From assembly GCA_016195025.1 (NCBI GenBank), contig JACQAL010000033.1, positions 1 through 44,892 on the forward strand: a DNA stretch of 44,892 bases, in the 5' to 3' direction. Positions 17,759 to 26,309 of this stretch are shown here, in pieces. Under the pieces are notes generated by a model, which worked only from the letters and a program-made list of their open reading frames with translations, was not told the origin of the DNA and did not search any database. Both the position numbers and the translations under genes were made by a program. This DNA comes from Bacteroidota bacterium (GTDB lineage: Bacteria > Bacteroidota > Bacteroidia > Palsa-948). Each line of letters starts with the position of its first letter. The first letter of the stretch is position 1.

Positions 17759-18466
17759 TTATTTTTTCTCATTCTCAAAATTTAACTCCCTCCAGTTTTC
17801 CATCTGTTCAAGAATCCACTGCTGTCGTTTGCGGACAAACGCAGACGGATTCTTGGCAGAAAATTTTTGCGGACTGGGAAGCACGGCAGCAAGCAATGCC
17901 GCCTGAGAGCGCGAAATATTTTTTGCAGAGGTGTGAAAAAATTCCTGCGAAGCGGCTTCCGCGCCATAAATTCCATCGCCAAACTCAACCACATTCAGAT
18001 ACACTTCGAGAATCCTTTTTTTATTCCAGATGGTTTCGATGAGAAAAGTAAAATATACTTCAAAGCCCTTGCGAAGCCAGTTTCTTCCGTCATAGAGAAA
18101 AACATTTTTGGCGGTTTGCTGGCTGATGGTGCTGGCTCCGCGCTTGCGCCTGTGATTTTTATTGTGCTCCATTGCTTTTTCAATGGCATCGAAATCGAAA
18201 CCGCGATGCGAAAAAAAATTCTGGTCTTCGGAACAAATCACCGCCAGTTGAAGGTTGGGAGAAATTGTTGAAAGTGCTGTCCAGTTTTTTTTCAGTTTCA
18301 CTTCCCGCTTACTGTCGAATGTTTGCTGAACGCAGCGAATAAGCATGAGCGGAGTAACCGGAATGGGGACCCAGCGGAATAAAATCACAGACAGAATGCT
18401 GATACTGAAAAACCACAAACAAACTTTCAGAAAAATGCGCCAGAGTTTTTTGAAAAACTTTTTCAT
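17759..18466 (-). CDS. mtgA: Monofunctional peptidoglycan transglycosylase
   Basis: 235 residues; polymerises lipid II into glycan strands. An N-terminal membrane anchor (FLKVCLWFFSISILSVILF, about 13-31) precedes a complete GT51 domain: VICSEDQNFFSHRGFD with the catalytic Glu, KRGASTISQQTAKNVFL, KKRILEVYLNVVEFGDGIYG and AEAASQEFF. There is no transpeptidase domain, which separates it from class A PBPs. It follows sprF by 30 bases and is the last gene of the minus-strand run from purL. Confidence 0.93.
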   Translation of the reverse strand: MKKFFKKLWRIFLKVCLWFFSISILSVILFRWVPIPVTPLMLIRCVQQTFDSKREVKLKKNWTALSTISPNLQLAVICSEDQNFFSHRGFDFDAIEKAMEHNKNHRRKRGASTISQQTAKNVFLYDGRNWLRKGFEVYFTFLIETIWNKKRILEVYLNVVEFGDGIYGAEAASQEFFHTSAKNISRSQAALLAAVLPSPQKFSAKNPSAFVRKRQQWILEQMENWRELNFENEKK

Positions 18467-18496
18467 TTAAAAAATTCTTTTCCAATAAGAAAAAAC

Positions 18497-19495
18497 TCAA
18501 TATTGAAAAGTGGGGCACTCTGCCGTGCGGTAATGCTTTGCATTGTCAGCGCCATCGGAATAAGGCGAAGGAGAAAGCCCGAGCATCACTTCCTGCGAAT
18601 TTGCAAAACCAAGCCGGTAAGGCGCAATGGTATAATCGTATGCAAACCCGATTACTAATTTATCGAAACGGAACTGAACAATGCCGGCTATGGCATCAAA
18701 GTGGCGGTAGGACAATCCCACTGCAAAATATTTATTCAGGTAAGCAAGCAGGGTGTAATCAAAAGAAGGAAGCGTAGCAAAATTATATTTTACATGAAGC
18801 GATTGCAGCACGAGCAAATAAGAGAGCGGCCACCATTTTCTTGTGGCGGCAAAATAAAAATGCGGAGGAAGTGTTCCGGGAGTGCCAATCATATCTCCGC
18901 CTTGTTTGAGATTATATTTATACAATTGCTTAACCGATAAATCAAACGACCATTTGTTGTTCCAGAATTTTATTCCTGGAATAAAATCGGGATAAAGCCA
19001 GAGATGTTTTGAATTAACTGCTGGGTCAAAAGAAATTTGTGACAAGCCGAAATTATATCTCCGCGCGCCTGATGCCATTCCGAATGCAATAAATCCTTTG
19101 CGGTAAATGCGCATGAGATAGGTGTACGAAGCATAAAAATCATCGGTAGCAATTACGCTTCCCAGCCGGTCGCCTTGCCAATACGCGCCCACTCCGTGCC
19201 AGCCGTGCGTCAAACTGTTTTTGTTTCCGTAGTAAGTGGTCACATTAAAAAATTCCGTACTCGGAGCATTTTCAAATCCAATCCACTGCCTGCGCACGCC
19301 TGCAAGGGCTTCGTATTTATTATTTGAAACTCCGGCAGCGGCAGGATTCATTCCGTAATTGTTCAGCATGAACTGCGTGTACTGCGGAGTTTGCTGTGCG
19401 GAACATGTCAAAAGAGAAAAGTTAAAAGTCAAAAGTAAAATTCCGGCAAGGGCTGTTCTCTTTTGAATTTTGAATTTTGAATTTTGAATTTTCAT
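18497..19495 (-). CDS. PorP/SprF family T9SS membrane protein
   Basis: 332 residues; outer-membrane barrel that partners with secreted gliding-type proteins carrying type B C-termini. Family marks: QQTPQYTQFMLNNYGMNPAA directly after the signal peptide, GVRRQWIGFENAPST, and repeated strands such as SYTYLMRIYRKGFIAFGMAS and DKLVIGFAYDYTI. It starts one base after the stop of the type B surface protein gene, the usual pairing. The signal peptide is built from two heptanucleotide arrays (19461-19492 right after the ATG, and 19407-19441), so unit gain or loss would alter the frame. Confidence 0.92.
   Translation of the reverse strand: MKIQNSKFKIQKRTALAGILLLTFNFSLLTCSAQQTPQYTQFMLNNYGMNPAAAGVSNNKYEALAGVRRQWIGFENAPSTEFFNVTTYYGNKNSLTHGWHGVGAYWQGDRLGSVIATDDFYASYTYLMRIYRKGFIAFGMASGARRYNFGLSQISFDPAVNSKHLWLYPDFIPGIKFWNNKWSFDLSVKQLYKYNLKQGGDMIGTPGTLPPHFYFAATRKWWPLSYLLVLQSLHVKYNFATLPSFDYTLLAYLNKYFAVGLSYRHFDAIAGIVQFRFDKLVIGFAYDYTIAPYRLGFANSQEVMLGLSPSPYSDGADNAKHYRTAECPTFQY
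19407..19441 (-). repeat. Heptanucleotide array in the SprF signal-peptide core
   Basis: Plus-strand units GTCAAAA, GAGAAAA, GTTAAAA, GTCAAAA, GTAAAAT: five 7-bp units encoding the hydrophobic core (LLTFNFSLLTC). Confidence 0.75.
19461..19492 (-). repeat. Heptanucleotide array directly after the SprF start codon
   Basis: Plus-strand (TTTTGAA) repeated four times without error, then TTTT and the CAT complement of the start codon (19495-19493). Coding-strand unit TTCAAAA, giving MKIQNSKFKIQK. Because 7 is not a multiple of 3, a change of one unit would shift the frame from codon 2 onward. Confidence 0.85.
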
Positions 19496-19496
19496 T

Positions 19497-20300
19497 TTAT
19501 CTCATTATGGTTACGCTTCCTTTTTTTGCTTCCTTCTCTTTATCGTTTTTATCCTGGTAGAAAAAATAATAGTACACCGAAACAGGAACAGGAATGCCGA
19601 GATAACTTTTTCCATCCCACGGCTTGTATGTTTCGCGTTGTTCCACCACTTTTGTTCCCCACCGGTCGAAAACAATTAAATGAATGTTGTTGAAATATTC
19701 TGCATTGGCAATTTGCCAGGTATCATTGATGCCGTCATCATTCGGAGTAAAATAACTTTCGGGAGAAACAAAACAGGTTTCTTCATTCAGGTCGAACGAA
19801 AAAGAAGCGGTGCAACTTTTTGCATCGGTAACAATAACGGAATAATTTCCTCCGCCCAATTGCTCAATGAAAGAATTGGTGCTTCCCGTATTCCACGAAT
19901 AACTGTATGCACCGTTTCCGCCCGAAATGCCGAGAATAATGCTTCCGTTGCTGGTGCAAAAAGGATGCTGAATATTTCCTGCCGTATCATTTTTTATGGG
20001 AGTAGGACCGACAATGAATGAACCCGAAACAGAACTTGCGGTGTTATCAGTAACAATGATGGAATAATTTCCGGGCGTAAGTCCCGTAATGCTTGAAGTA
20101 GTTTGACCGTCCGGCTGCCACTGATACGTATAAGGAGAAGTTCCTCCCGAAACAGAAACAGAAATACTTCCGTCCGCACTTGTTGCGCAGGTTGCATTGG
20201 TAATGGTGGATGAAATGCTTGGTTGAGCAATAAGGAAAGAGGTAAGAAGAAAAAAGTAAGAAGTAAGAATAAATTTAATCGATGTAATCTTTTTTTGCAT
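19497..20300 (-). CDS. Secreted SprB-repeat protein with type B (gliding-type) C-terminus
   Basis: 267 residues. Signal peptide (FILTSYFFLLTSFLIAQ). Two SprB-like repeats: ITNATCATSADGSISVSVSG with GTSPYTYQWQPDGQTTSSIT, and FCTSNGSIILGISGGNGAYS. The last 85 residues are the gliding motility-associated C-terminal domain: SPESYFTPNDDGINDTWQI, VFDRWGTKVVEQRE, WDGKSYLGIPVPVSVYYYFF. It is exported by T9SS and probably displayed with the SprF-type protein encoded next. It is unusually small for this class, almost a minimal two-repeat adhesin. Located 10 bases after the TPR gene and one base before sprF. Confidence 0.9.
   Translation of the reverse strand: MQKKITSIKFILTSYFFLLTSFLIAQPSISSTITNATCATSADGSISVSVSGGTSPYTYQWQPDGQTTSSITGLTPGNYSIIVTDNTASSVSGSFIVGPTPIKNDTAGNIQHPFCTSNGSIILGISGGNGAYSYSWNTGSTNSFIEQLGGGNYSVIVTDAKSCTASFSFDLNEETCFVSPESYFTPNDDGINDTWQIANAEYFNNIHLIVFDRWGTKVVEQRETYKPWDGKSYLGIPVPVSVYYYFFYQDKNDKEKEAKKGSVTIMR
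20235..20269 (-). repeat. Heptanucleotide array in a signal peptide
   Basis: Plus-strand units GAAAGAG, GTAAGAA, GAAAAAA, GTAAGAA, GTAAGAA: five 7-bp units encoding TSYFFLLTSFL in the signal peptide of the type B surface protein. Confidence 0.65.
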
Positions 20301-20310
20301 CGGTGTAATC

Positions 20311-21018
20311 TTATTTACAAAAAATATTACTGAGTTCTTCCGCTTTAATGCTTCCTATTGAAATGGCTTTCTGCAAATCTTCGCAGGCCGATTGTTTTTC
20401 TTTATTCATATACTTCACCGTTGCCATACCAATGTATGCTTCCACATATTTCGGATTTAACTCCGTTACTTTTTTATAATCGTCAATGGCTTCGTAATAA
20501 CTTCCACTCAAATCCTGCCAGTACGCGCGGCTGTAATATGCTTCGAGATAATCGGGCTTGATTTTTATTGCCTGGGTTAAATCCTCTATGGCATCGGCAT
20601 AATTGGAAAGATACGCGCTGGCAATGGCTCGGTTGTAATACGCTTTCGGATTAGACGGATTCGTGTCAATTGCTTTTGAAAAATCTTTTATGGCGCTCAC
20701 ATAATCCTCTTTTGCCGCCTTCATAATTCCCCGGTAAAAATAAGCGTCTGAATATTTTGAATTCAGTTTGATTGTTTTTCCGAAATCATCCGATGCATTT
20801 TTAAAATCGAGCGCTTTCAGATAGGCGAATCCCCGCAGGCAATAGGCGCTGTCAAAATCGGCTTTGAGAGAAATTGCACGCGAGCAATCTTCAATCATTC
20901 CCCTGAAATCATTTTTAGATTCTTTCTCCCTGGCAGATTTCAAAAGTTCTGAGGAAGTTTGCGCGGAAAGAGAAAAAACAATACAACAATAAGACAATAA
21001 GACGATTTGTTTTTTCAT
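20311..21018 (-). CDS. Periplasmic TPR protein
   Basis: 235 residues. Signal peptide (LLSYCCIVFSLSAQ) followed by about five consecutive TPR units, each with the usual A/Y/G spacing: DSAYCLRGFAYLKALDFKNA, SDAYFYRGIMKAAKEDYVSA, PKAYYNRAIASAYLSNYADA, LEAYYSRAYWQDLSGSYYEA, VEAYIGMATVKYMNKEKQSA. It ends with a short Cys-containing tail. It is a protein-interaction scaffold, and its position between purL and the T9SS pair suggests an envelope role. Its ATG overlaps the purL stop (21015-21018), so translation is coupled to the purL downstream fragment. Confidence 0.88.
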   Translation of the reverse strand: MKKQIVLLSYCCIVFSLSAQTSSELLKSAREKESKNDFRGMIEDCSRAISLKADFDSAYCLRGFAYLKALDFKNASDDFGKTIKLNSKYSDAYFYRGIMKAAKEDYVSAIKDFSKAIDTNPSNPKAYYNRAIASAYLSNYADAIEDLTQAIKIKPDYLEAYYSRAYWQDLSGSYYEAIDDYKKVTELNPKYVEAYIGMATVKYMNKEKQSACEDLQKAISIGSIKAEELSNIFCK

Positions 21019-23140
21019 TTCAAAAGATTTTCCAAAGAAGTATTGTAAATATTTTTTGCTTCTTCCACTTTAAAAAAAGTTTCTTCGTCAATCGTCATTT
21101 CATCGCCCATCACCGTGCCGAGCGAAGAAAAATCCACATCGCCTTTCATCATTTCATCCAAGAAAATATCTTCGTCCTTTGCAGCAACAGTCACAACAAT
21201 TCTGCTTTGGCTTTCTCCGAACAAAAATGCATCGCTGCGGATGAATTCATCGGTGCTGATGTCAAAGCCGATATTTCCGTATATGGAAGATTCTGCGAGT
21301 GTGATAAAAAGTCCGCCATCCGAAACATCGTGCGCGGACTGAATTAAATTTTTCCGGATTAAATTTTTCACTGCCTGCTGAACTTTAAATTCTTCTTCCA
21401 AATCAAAAAACGGAGTCGGAGATAATTTCACTTTGTGAAATGAATATAAATATTCCGAGCAGTTCATATCATCGCGCATTTCTCCTATGATATAAATCAA
21501 ATCTCCCTCTTGTTTGAAATTCAAAGTCATTTTATTTTTCTTCTCTAAAATTCCCAGCATCCCGATTGTCGGAGTTGGAAACACGGGTCCTTCGTAGGAA
21601 GATTGATTGTAGAAACTTACATTTCCTCCCGTAACAGGTGTTCCGAATTTTTTACAGGCAGTTCCCATTCCTTTTATTGCGCCAACGAATTGCCAGTACA
21701 CCTCCGGGTTGTATGGATTTCCAAAGTTCAAACAATTTGTAATCGCGAGCGGCTCTCCGCCTGAGCAAACAATATTTCTTGCCGCTTCAGAAACTGCAAT
21801 CGAAGCGCCAACTTCCGGGTCAGCGTAAACATAACGCGCGTTGCAATCGCATTTGAATGCAAGCGCAGAATCTGTGTCTTTCAAATTTACAATCGCGGCA
21901 TCGCTCGGAAAATTTGTGCTTTGATTCACTGTGCCGACCATTGAATCATATTGGTTGTACACCCAGCGTTTCGAACAAATATTCGGATGCGAAAGCAAAA
22001 ACTTTGCGGACTCTTTTAAATCCTTCGGCTCTTTAATTTTTTCCGCAGAAAAATTTTTCGCTTCTGAAAAATAAGCCGGCTCTTTGAATTCGCGCGTATA
22101 AACGGGCGCGCCTCCGCCAAGCACCAATGATTCGGCAGGAACATCGGCAACTAATTCTCCGTTCAGAAAATATTCCAAACGTTTTGTATCGGTAACTTCT
22201 CCAATCACCGCGTAAGGAATATCCCATTTATCTAAAATCTGCTCGACAGATTTTTCTTTTCCTTTTTTCACAACGAGCAACATTCTTTCCTGCGATTCGC
22301 TGAGAAGAATTTCCCACGCGCTCATATTTTGCTGGCGAAGCGGAACTTTATCGAGATAAATTTTCATTCCGTGTTCTCCTTTTGCAGACATTTCGGAAGT
22401 AGAACAGGTAATTCCCGCTGCGCCCATATCCTGCATTCCGATATATCCTTTGAAGCGAAAGCCGCTCCGTGAATTCCATCTTTTCCGGTAGCAGAACCCA
22501 CTATGTAAATTTTATTTCCGACTCCGTGCGAAGTGGCAGAAATAGTTTCGCCAACTTTCACAATTCCCGCGCTCATTGCATTCACGAGCGGATTCACATT
22601 GTAACATTCATCAAAAAAAACTTCTCCGCCAACGGTGGGAATTCCAAAGGCATTTCCATAATCACCGATTCCTTTCACAACGCCTTTTACCAGCCATTTT
22701 GTTTTCTCCATTTTCAAATCTCCGAAGCGGAGAGAATTCAATTGCGCAATCGGTCGCGCGCCCATCGTGAAAATATCGCGGTTAATCCCACCAACTCCTG
22801 TTGCCGCTCCTTGATACGGTTCAATCGCTGAAGGATGATTGTGCGATTCGATTTTGAACGCGCACGCCAATCCATTTCCGATATCAACCAAGCCGGCATT
22901 TTCTTCTCCGGCTTTTGCTAACAAATTTTTTCCTTCGCGTGGAAGTGTTTTTAATAACTTGATGGAATTTTTATAGGAACAATGCTCGCTCCACATCACG
23001 GAGTAAATGCTGAGTTCAGTAAAGTTGGGAGTTCTACCGAGAATCTTTTTTATTTTTTCAAATTCTTCGGGAAGCAATCCGAGCTGTTGAGCAGTTTCGA
23101 CTGAAGTTTCTATTTCCTTTTCTTTCACAAGCGTTGACAT
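21015..23140 (-). pseudogene. purL: Phosphoribosylformylglycinamidine synthase, internally deleted and frameshifted
   Basis: PurL converts FGAR to FGAM in purine synthesis. Fragment 1 (23140 to about 22440) is a normal N-terminal part: [13 protein letters not shown] with catalytic His53, [20 protein letters not shown], and [16 protein letters not shown] at 220-234. Fragment 2, in another frame, resumes with [20 protein letters not shown] and continues normally to 21015 with LLSESQERML, VTGGNVSFYN and HDVSDGGL. About 35-40 residues expected between SKDIS and GMQDMG (the GDPF region) are missing and the frame is shifted at about 22438-22452. Either the gene is dead or the assembly lost a segment. 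The remaining coding sequence shows no other decay, which argues for a recent event or an error. Confidence 0.85.
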
Positions 23141-23228
23141 AAATTCTTATTCTGAAATTTGAGTGTCGAAGATAAAATATTTAGGAATAAAATAATCAGG
23201 AATTACTAACACCTTTGAAGAAGGGAAA

Positions 23229-23278
23229 TCCCGATAGCCATCGGCAGGAAGAATGGAAGAATGGAAGAATGGAAAAAA
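23229..23278. repeat. Palindrome and 8-bp repeat upstream of purL
   Basis: TCCCGATAGCCATCGGC (23229-23245), a variant of the CCCGATAGCTATCGG palindrome seen at 31664-31680, is followed by GGAAGAAT three times (23247-23270) and GGAAAAAA. It lies in the 152-base gap between the PP2C gene at 23293 and purL. Confidence 0.8.
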
Positions 23279-23292
23279 TATTTTTTGTGAAT

Positions 23293-24003
23293 CTATATCT
23301 TCACGCCAATCACCAGCACATCATCCACTTGTTCAAAGTTGCCTTTCCACTTTTCAAAAACAGCAGCAAGATTTTTTTTCTGCTCTTCCATCAGAAGTTT
23401 ATGGCTTTCCATAATTTTTTCTTCAAGTTGTTTGTACTTGAATTTTTTTCCTTTCGGTCCGCCAAACTGGTCGGCAAAGCCATCGGTGAAAATATAAATT
23501 GTATCGCCCTTTTTCAATTCTACTATTTGATGAGTAAAGGGCAGGAGTTCTTCATCGCCATATTTTCCCACCGGCATTTTGTCGGACCTGTACTCGGTGA
23601 GTTGCCCGTTTCTCACCAGCCAAAGAGGATTGTTTGCCGCAGCAAAATGTAAAATTCGGTCATCAAAATTATAGGCGCACAGCACGCAATCCATTCCGTC
23701 CTTGGCTTCTTCATCGCTGCCTTCGGGGTTGAGCGAAGTGACAATGGTGGTGCGGATATCATCCAGGATTTCGCTCGGATGGAAAATATTTTTTTCGAGA
23801 ATGGCTTCGTTAAGCGAAGAAATGCCGAGCATGCTCATAAAAGCTCCCGGAACACCATGTCCCGTGCAGTCAGCCGCAGAAATATAAAAAGTTTCTTTGC
23901 CCGTGATTGGGTTTTTATAAGAGAGTGCGTAATAAAAATCACCGCTTACAATATCTTTCGGCTTGTAGAAAATAAAAAAACTGGCCGGGTCAAGTGTTTC
24001 CAT
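23293..24003 (-). CDS. Stand-alone PP2C/SpoIIE-type phosphatase
   Basis: 236 residues containing only the catalytic domain, almost from the first residue: FFIFYKPKDIVSGDFYYAL, ADCTGHGVPGAFMSMLG, AKDGMDCVLCAYNF, FTDGFADQFGGPKGKKF, DDVLVIGVKI. Both metal-binding Asp sites are present, so it should be active on phospho-Ser/Thr. Relatives in this window carry a sensor, a membrane segment and a DSINYAxxIQ linker. Here those parts are gone, and an out-of-frame linker remnant lies upstream (24031-24150), so this may be the detached tail of a once longer gene or a soluble phosphatase in its own right. Start at METLDP is the only ATG that fits. Confidence 0.85.
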   Translation of the reverse strand: METLDPASFFIFYKPKDIVSGDFYYALSYKNPITGKETFYISAADCTGHGVPGAFMSMLGISSLNEAILEKNIFHPSEILDDIRTTIVTSLNPEGSDEEAKDGMDCVLCAYNFDDRILHFAAANNPLWLVRNGQLTEYRSDKMPVGKYGDEELLPFTHQIVELKKGDTIYIFTDGFADQFGGPKGKKFKYKQLEEKIMESHKLLMEEQKKNLAAVFEKWKGNFEQVDDVLVIGVKI

Positions 24004-24030
24004 CGTGAAAGTTTTTAGAGTTTAAATATA

Positions 24031-24150
24031 TTATTTTTTCATCAGGCGTTTCAATGTTTTGTCAATGTATTTTTCGGTGGGCATCATGCACTTTTGAATG
24101 CGGCCTGCGTAATGAATGCTGTCGAGAATCTCTTTTTGTTTTTCTTCCAC
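24031..24150 (-). pseudogene. Remnant of a PP2C/sensor linker
   Basis: A 39-codon open stretch, bounded upstream by an in-frame TAA (24183-24181) and with no ATG before its conserved part, reads VEEKQKEILDSIHYAGRIQK and then CMMPTEKYIDKTLKRLMKK. It matches the coiled-coil linker DSI(N/H)YAxRIQ that joins sensors to PP2C domains in the other genes here. A GTG at 24150 could start it, but a free linker peptide makes little sense. It looks like the end or middle of a lost gene between two PP2C genes. Confidence 0.6.
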
Positions 24151-24173
24151 TAATTGTTTAATTGTTTTTGCTT

Positions 24174-26264
24174 TTATATTTTAACTCCAATCACCAGCAC
24201 ATCGTCAATCTGCTCTTTGTTACCTTTCCATTTCATAAATGTTTCGTGCAAGATTTTTTCCTGCTCGGGCATGGTGAGGTTGGAATTGGCGAGCAGCAGC
24301 TCCTTGAAGTTTTTTGTCATGAGTTTTTTCCCTTTCGCTCCGCCTAATTGATCGGCATAGCCATCGGAAAAAATATAAAACGCATCGCCCTGCTTCGCGG
24401 AAAAAGAATGATTGGTAAATTCATATTCCTCCTGCGTCATTAATCCGCCTATGGAAAATTTATTTCCTTTTATTTCTTCCAGAATGCCGGCTTCTCTCAC
24501 CAGATAAAGCGGGCGCATGGCTCCGGCAAATTCCACATTTTCTCCCTGAAAACTCAGCAGAGCAATATCCATTCCATCGCGGCTTTCCGATTGTTGTTCA
24601 TGCTGCTTGAGCGCAGCGCGCACACCCTGGTGCAGGTGAAATAAAATTTCGGAGGGCTTCCGGATAGTTTTCTCCAGAACAATTTCGTTCAGCAGGCGGT
24701 TTCCAATCATGCTCATGAGCGCGCCCGGAACTCCATGCCCGGTACAATCCACGGCAGCAATAAAGCGCACTCCTTTTTTTTCAGCGAACCAGTAAAAATC
24801 TCCGCTGAGAATATCGCGCGGTGTAAAATAAACAAACGCGTTGGGGAAAAGGCGGTATTTTATTTCTTTGGCGGGAAGAAACGCATCCTGAATTTTCTGC
24901 GCATAGTTAATGCTGTCGGTAATGTCTTTATTTTTTTGTTCGATAATTGTTTTCTGAAATTCAATTTCGCTTTTGGCTTTCCGCGTTTGACGGTAACTTC
25001 TGAAAATAAGAAGGGCGATTGCAAGAATCAGGGCAAATCCCGCTATGAAAAAATTGCGTATAGCTGCCTGGCGTTTTGCTTCTGCCTGCGTAAGTTCGTC
25101 TTTATGCTTCTGAACGAGTTCTTCCTCGCGCTGCTTTTTTTCAAACTCATAATTTATCTGTGCTTCGGTGATTTTCTGAACATTTTTTTCATTCAGCAAA
25201 CTATCTTTCGCTTTTACAAACTCCCGGTAATTTTTCAGCGCCTGTTCAAACTTTCCGGTTTTAAAATAGGCATTGTACAATCCGTCATAACAATTTCTCA
25301 CCAGTTCCAGGTCGTTGGTTTCTTTAGCGAGCGCCAGCGAATTTTCAATGTATGCAATGGCTTCTGGTGCGCGATTTGTTTCAGCAAGATGTTCGCCTAT
25401 ATTCAGAAGAATCAATCCTTCTCCGTTTTTATCTCCGAGTTTTCTTTTTATGTACAATGCTTTTTGCTCATACTTATCTGCTTTTTTGAACTCTTTCATA
25501 GCAGAAAATACATTTGCAATATTCGTGTATGAACTTGCAAGTTCGTTGCTGTCGCCCATTTCTTCACGCATCTTCAGCGCTTTCATATTATAATCATAGG
25601 CATTTTTCAAATCATTCAATGAATGATACGTGTTCGCAATGTTTGAATAGGCATTGGCAACTGCTTTTTTTTCTCCGAGTTCCTCGTGCGTTTTCAGCGA
25701 GCGGAAATAATACGTGAGCGCTTCATCGTACTTTTCACGGCTCGCGCTGAGAATTCCAAGATTCAATTCAATGGTTGCAATTCCATCTTTGTCTTTCAAC
25801 TCTTCCGCAATTTTCAGCGCTTCGAGATAAGATTGCTGCGCGCCCACATAATCACCCATTGACCAGCAGGCAACGCCAATGTTTGAATACACTCCTGCTA
25901 TTTGTTTTTTTGTTCCCGATGCCTTCCGTATGGGAAGCGCCTGCATCAAATATTCTTTCATGGCGCGGTAATTTCCCCGGTAATAATAAATGATGGCGCA
26001 ATTTTTCAGCGCGGTTGCCATTCCATTTTTATAATTTATTTCTTTGGAAAGTTTTAATGCTTCGTTAGCATTCTGCAGAGAGAGGTCGTAGGAATTTTTA
26101 TCGGCATACTTTTGGGCAAGTTCGTTCAGCAAATTGATCTTAGAAGTATCGTTCTTGGGATTTTTCAGCGCGGCAAGAAGAGAATCAATGCCGGGCTGCG
26201 CCTGAACGAAAGAAATATTCTGCAGGAAAATAAAGAGAAAATAAAAAAGTGTCTTAAAGTTCAT
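24174..26264 (-). CDS. TPR-membrane-PP2C/SpoIIE phosphatase
   Basis: 696 residues. Signal peptide (LFIFLQNISFVQAQ), about eight TPR units in the periplasm (30-350; RGNYRAMKEYLMQALPIRKA, AYSNIANTYHSLNDLKNAYD), a coiled coil, a transmembrane helix (FIAGFALILAIALLIF, near 405), the linker IEQKNKDITDSINYAQKIQD and a PP2C domain: DILSGDFYWF, VDCTGHGVPGALMSMIG, SRDGMDIALL, FSDGYADQLGG, DDVLVIGVKI. The sensor half resembles the TPR cyclases at 5313 and 35321, so this genome reuses the same periplasmic TPR input with different outputs. Substrate unknown. Confidence 0.9.
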   Translation of the reverse strand: MNFKTLFYFLFIFLQNISFVQAQPGIDSLLAALKNPKNDTSKINLLNELAQKYADKNSYDLSLQNANEALKLSKEINYKNGMATALKNCAIIYYYRGNYRAMKEYLMQALPIRKASGTKKQIAGVYSNIGVACWSMGDYVGAQQSYLEALKIAEELKDKDGIATIELNLGILSASREKYDEALTYYFRSLKTHEELGEKKAVANAYSNIANTYHSLNDLKNAYDYNMKALKMREEMGDSNELASSYTNIANVFSAMKEFKKADKYEQKALYIKRKLGDKNGEGLILLNIGEHLAETNRAPEAIAYIENSLALAKETNDLELVRNCYDGLYNAYFKTGKFEQALKNYREFVKAKDSLLNEKNVQKITEAQINYEFEKKQREEELVQKHKDELTQAEAKRQAAIRNFFIAGFALILAIALLIFRSYRQTRKAKSEIEFQKTIIEQKNKDITDSINYAQKIQDAFLPAKEIKYRLFPNAFVYFTPRDILSGDFYWFAEKKGVRFIAAVDCTGHGVPGALMSMIGNRLLNEIVLEKTIRKPSEILFHLHQGVRAALKQHEQQSESRDGMDIALLSFQGENVEFAGAMRPLYLVREAGILEEIKGNKFSIGGLMTQEEYEFTNHSFSAKQGDAFYIFSDGYADQLGGAKGKKLMTKNFKELLLANSNLTMPEQEKILHETFMKWKGNKEQIDDVLVIGVKI

Positions 26265-26309
26265 TGTAGGGAATTTTCAGAAGTAAAAATAATTAATTTG
26301 CTCATGCCT

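Noticed and set aside
21015-22436. A complete independent gene in the downstream purL frame
   Set aside because: It begins in the middle of a conserved PurL motif; it is the downstream half of the broken gene.
24735-25532. 265-residue plus-strand frame opposite the TPR-PP2C gene
   Set aside because: Antisense to TPR and PP2C codons with no recognisable domain; a typical shadow frame.
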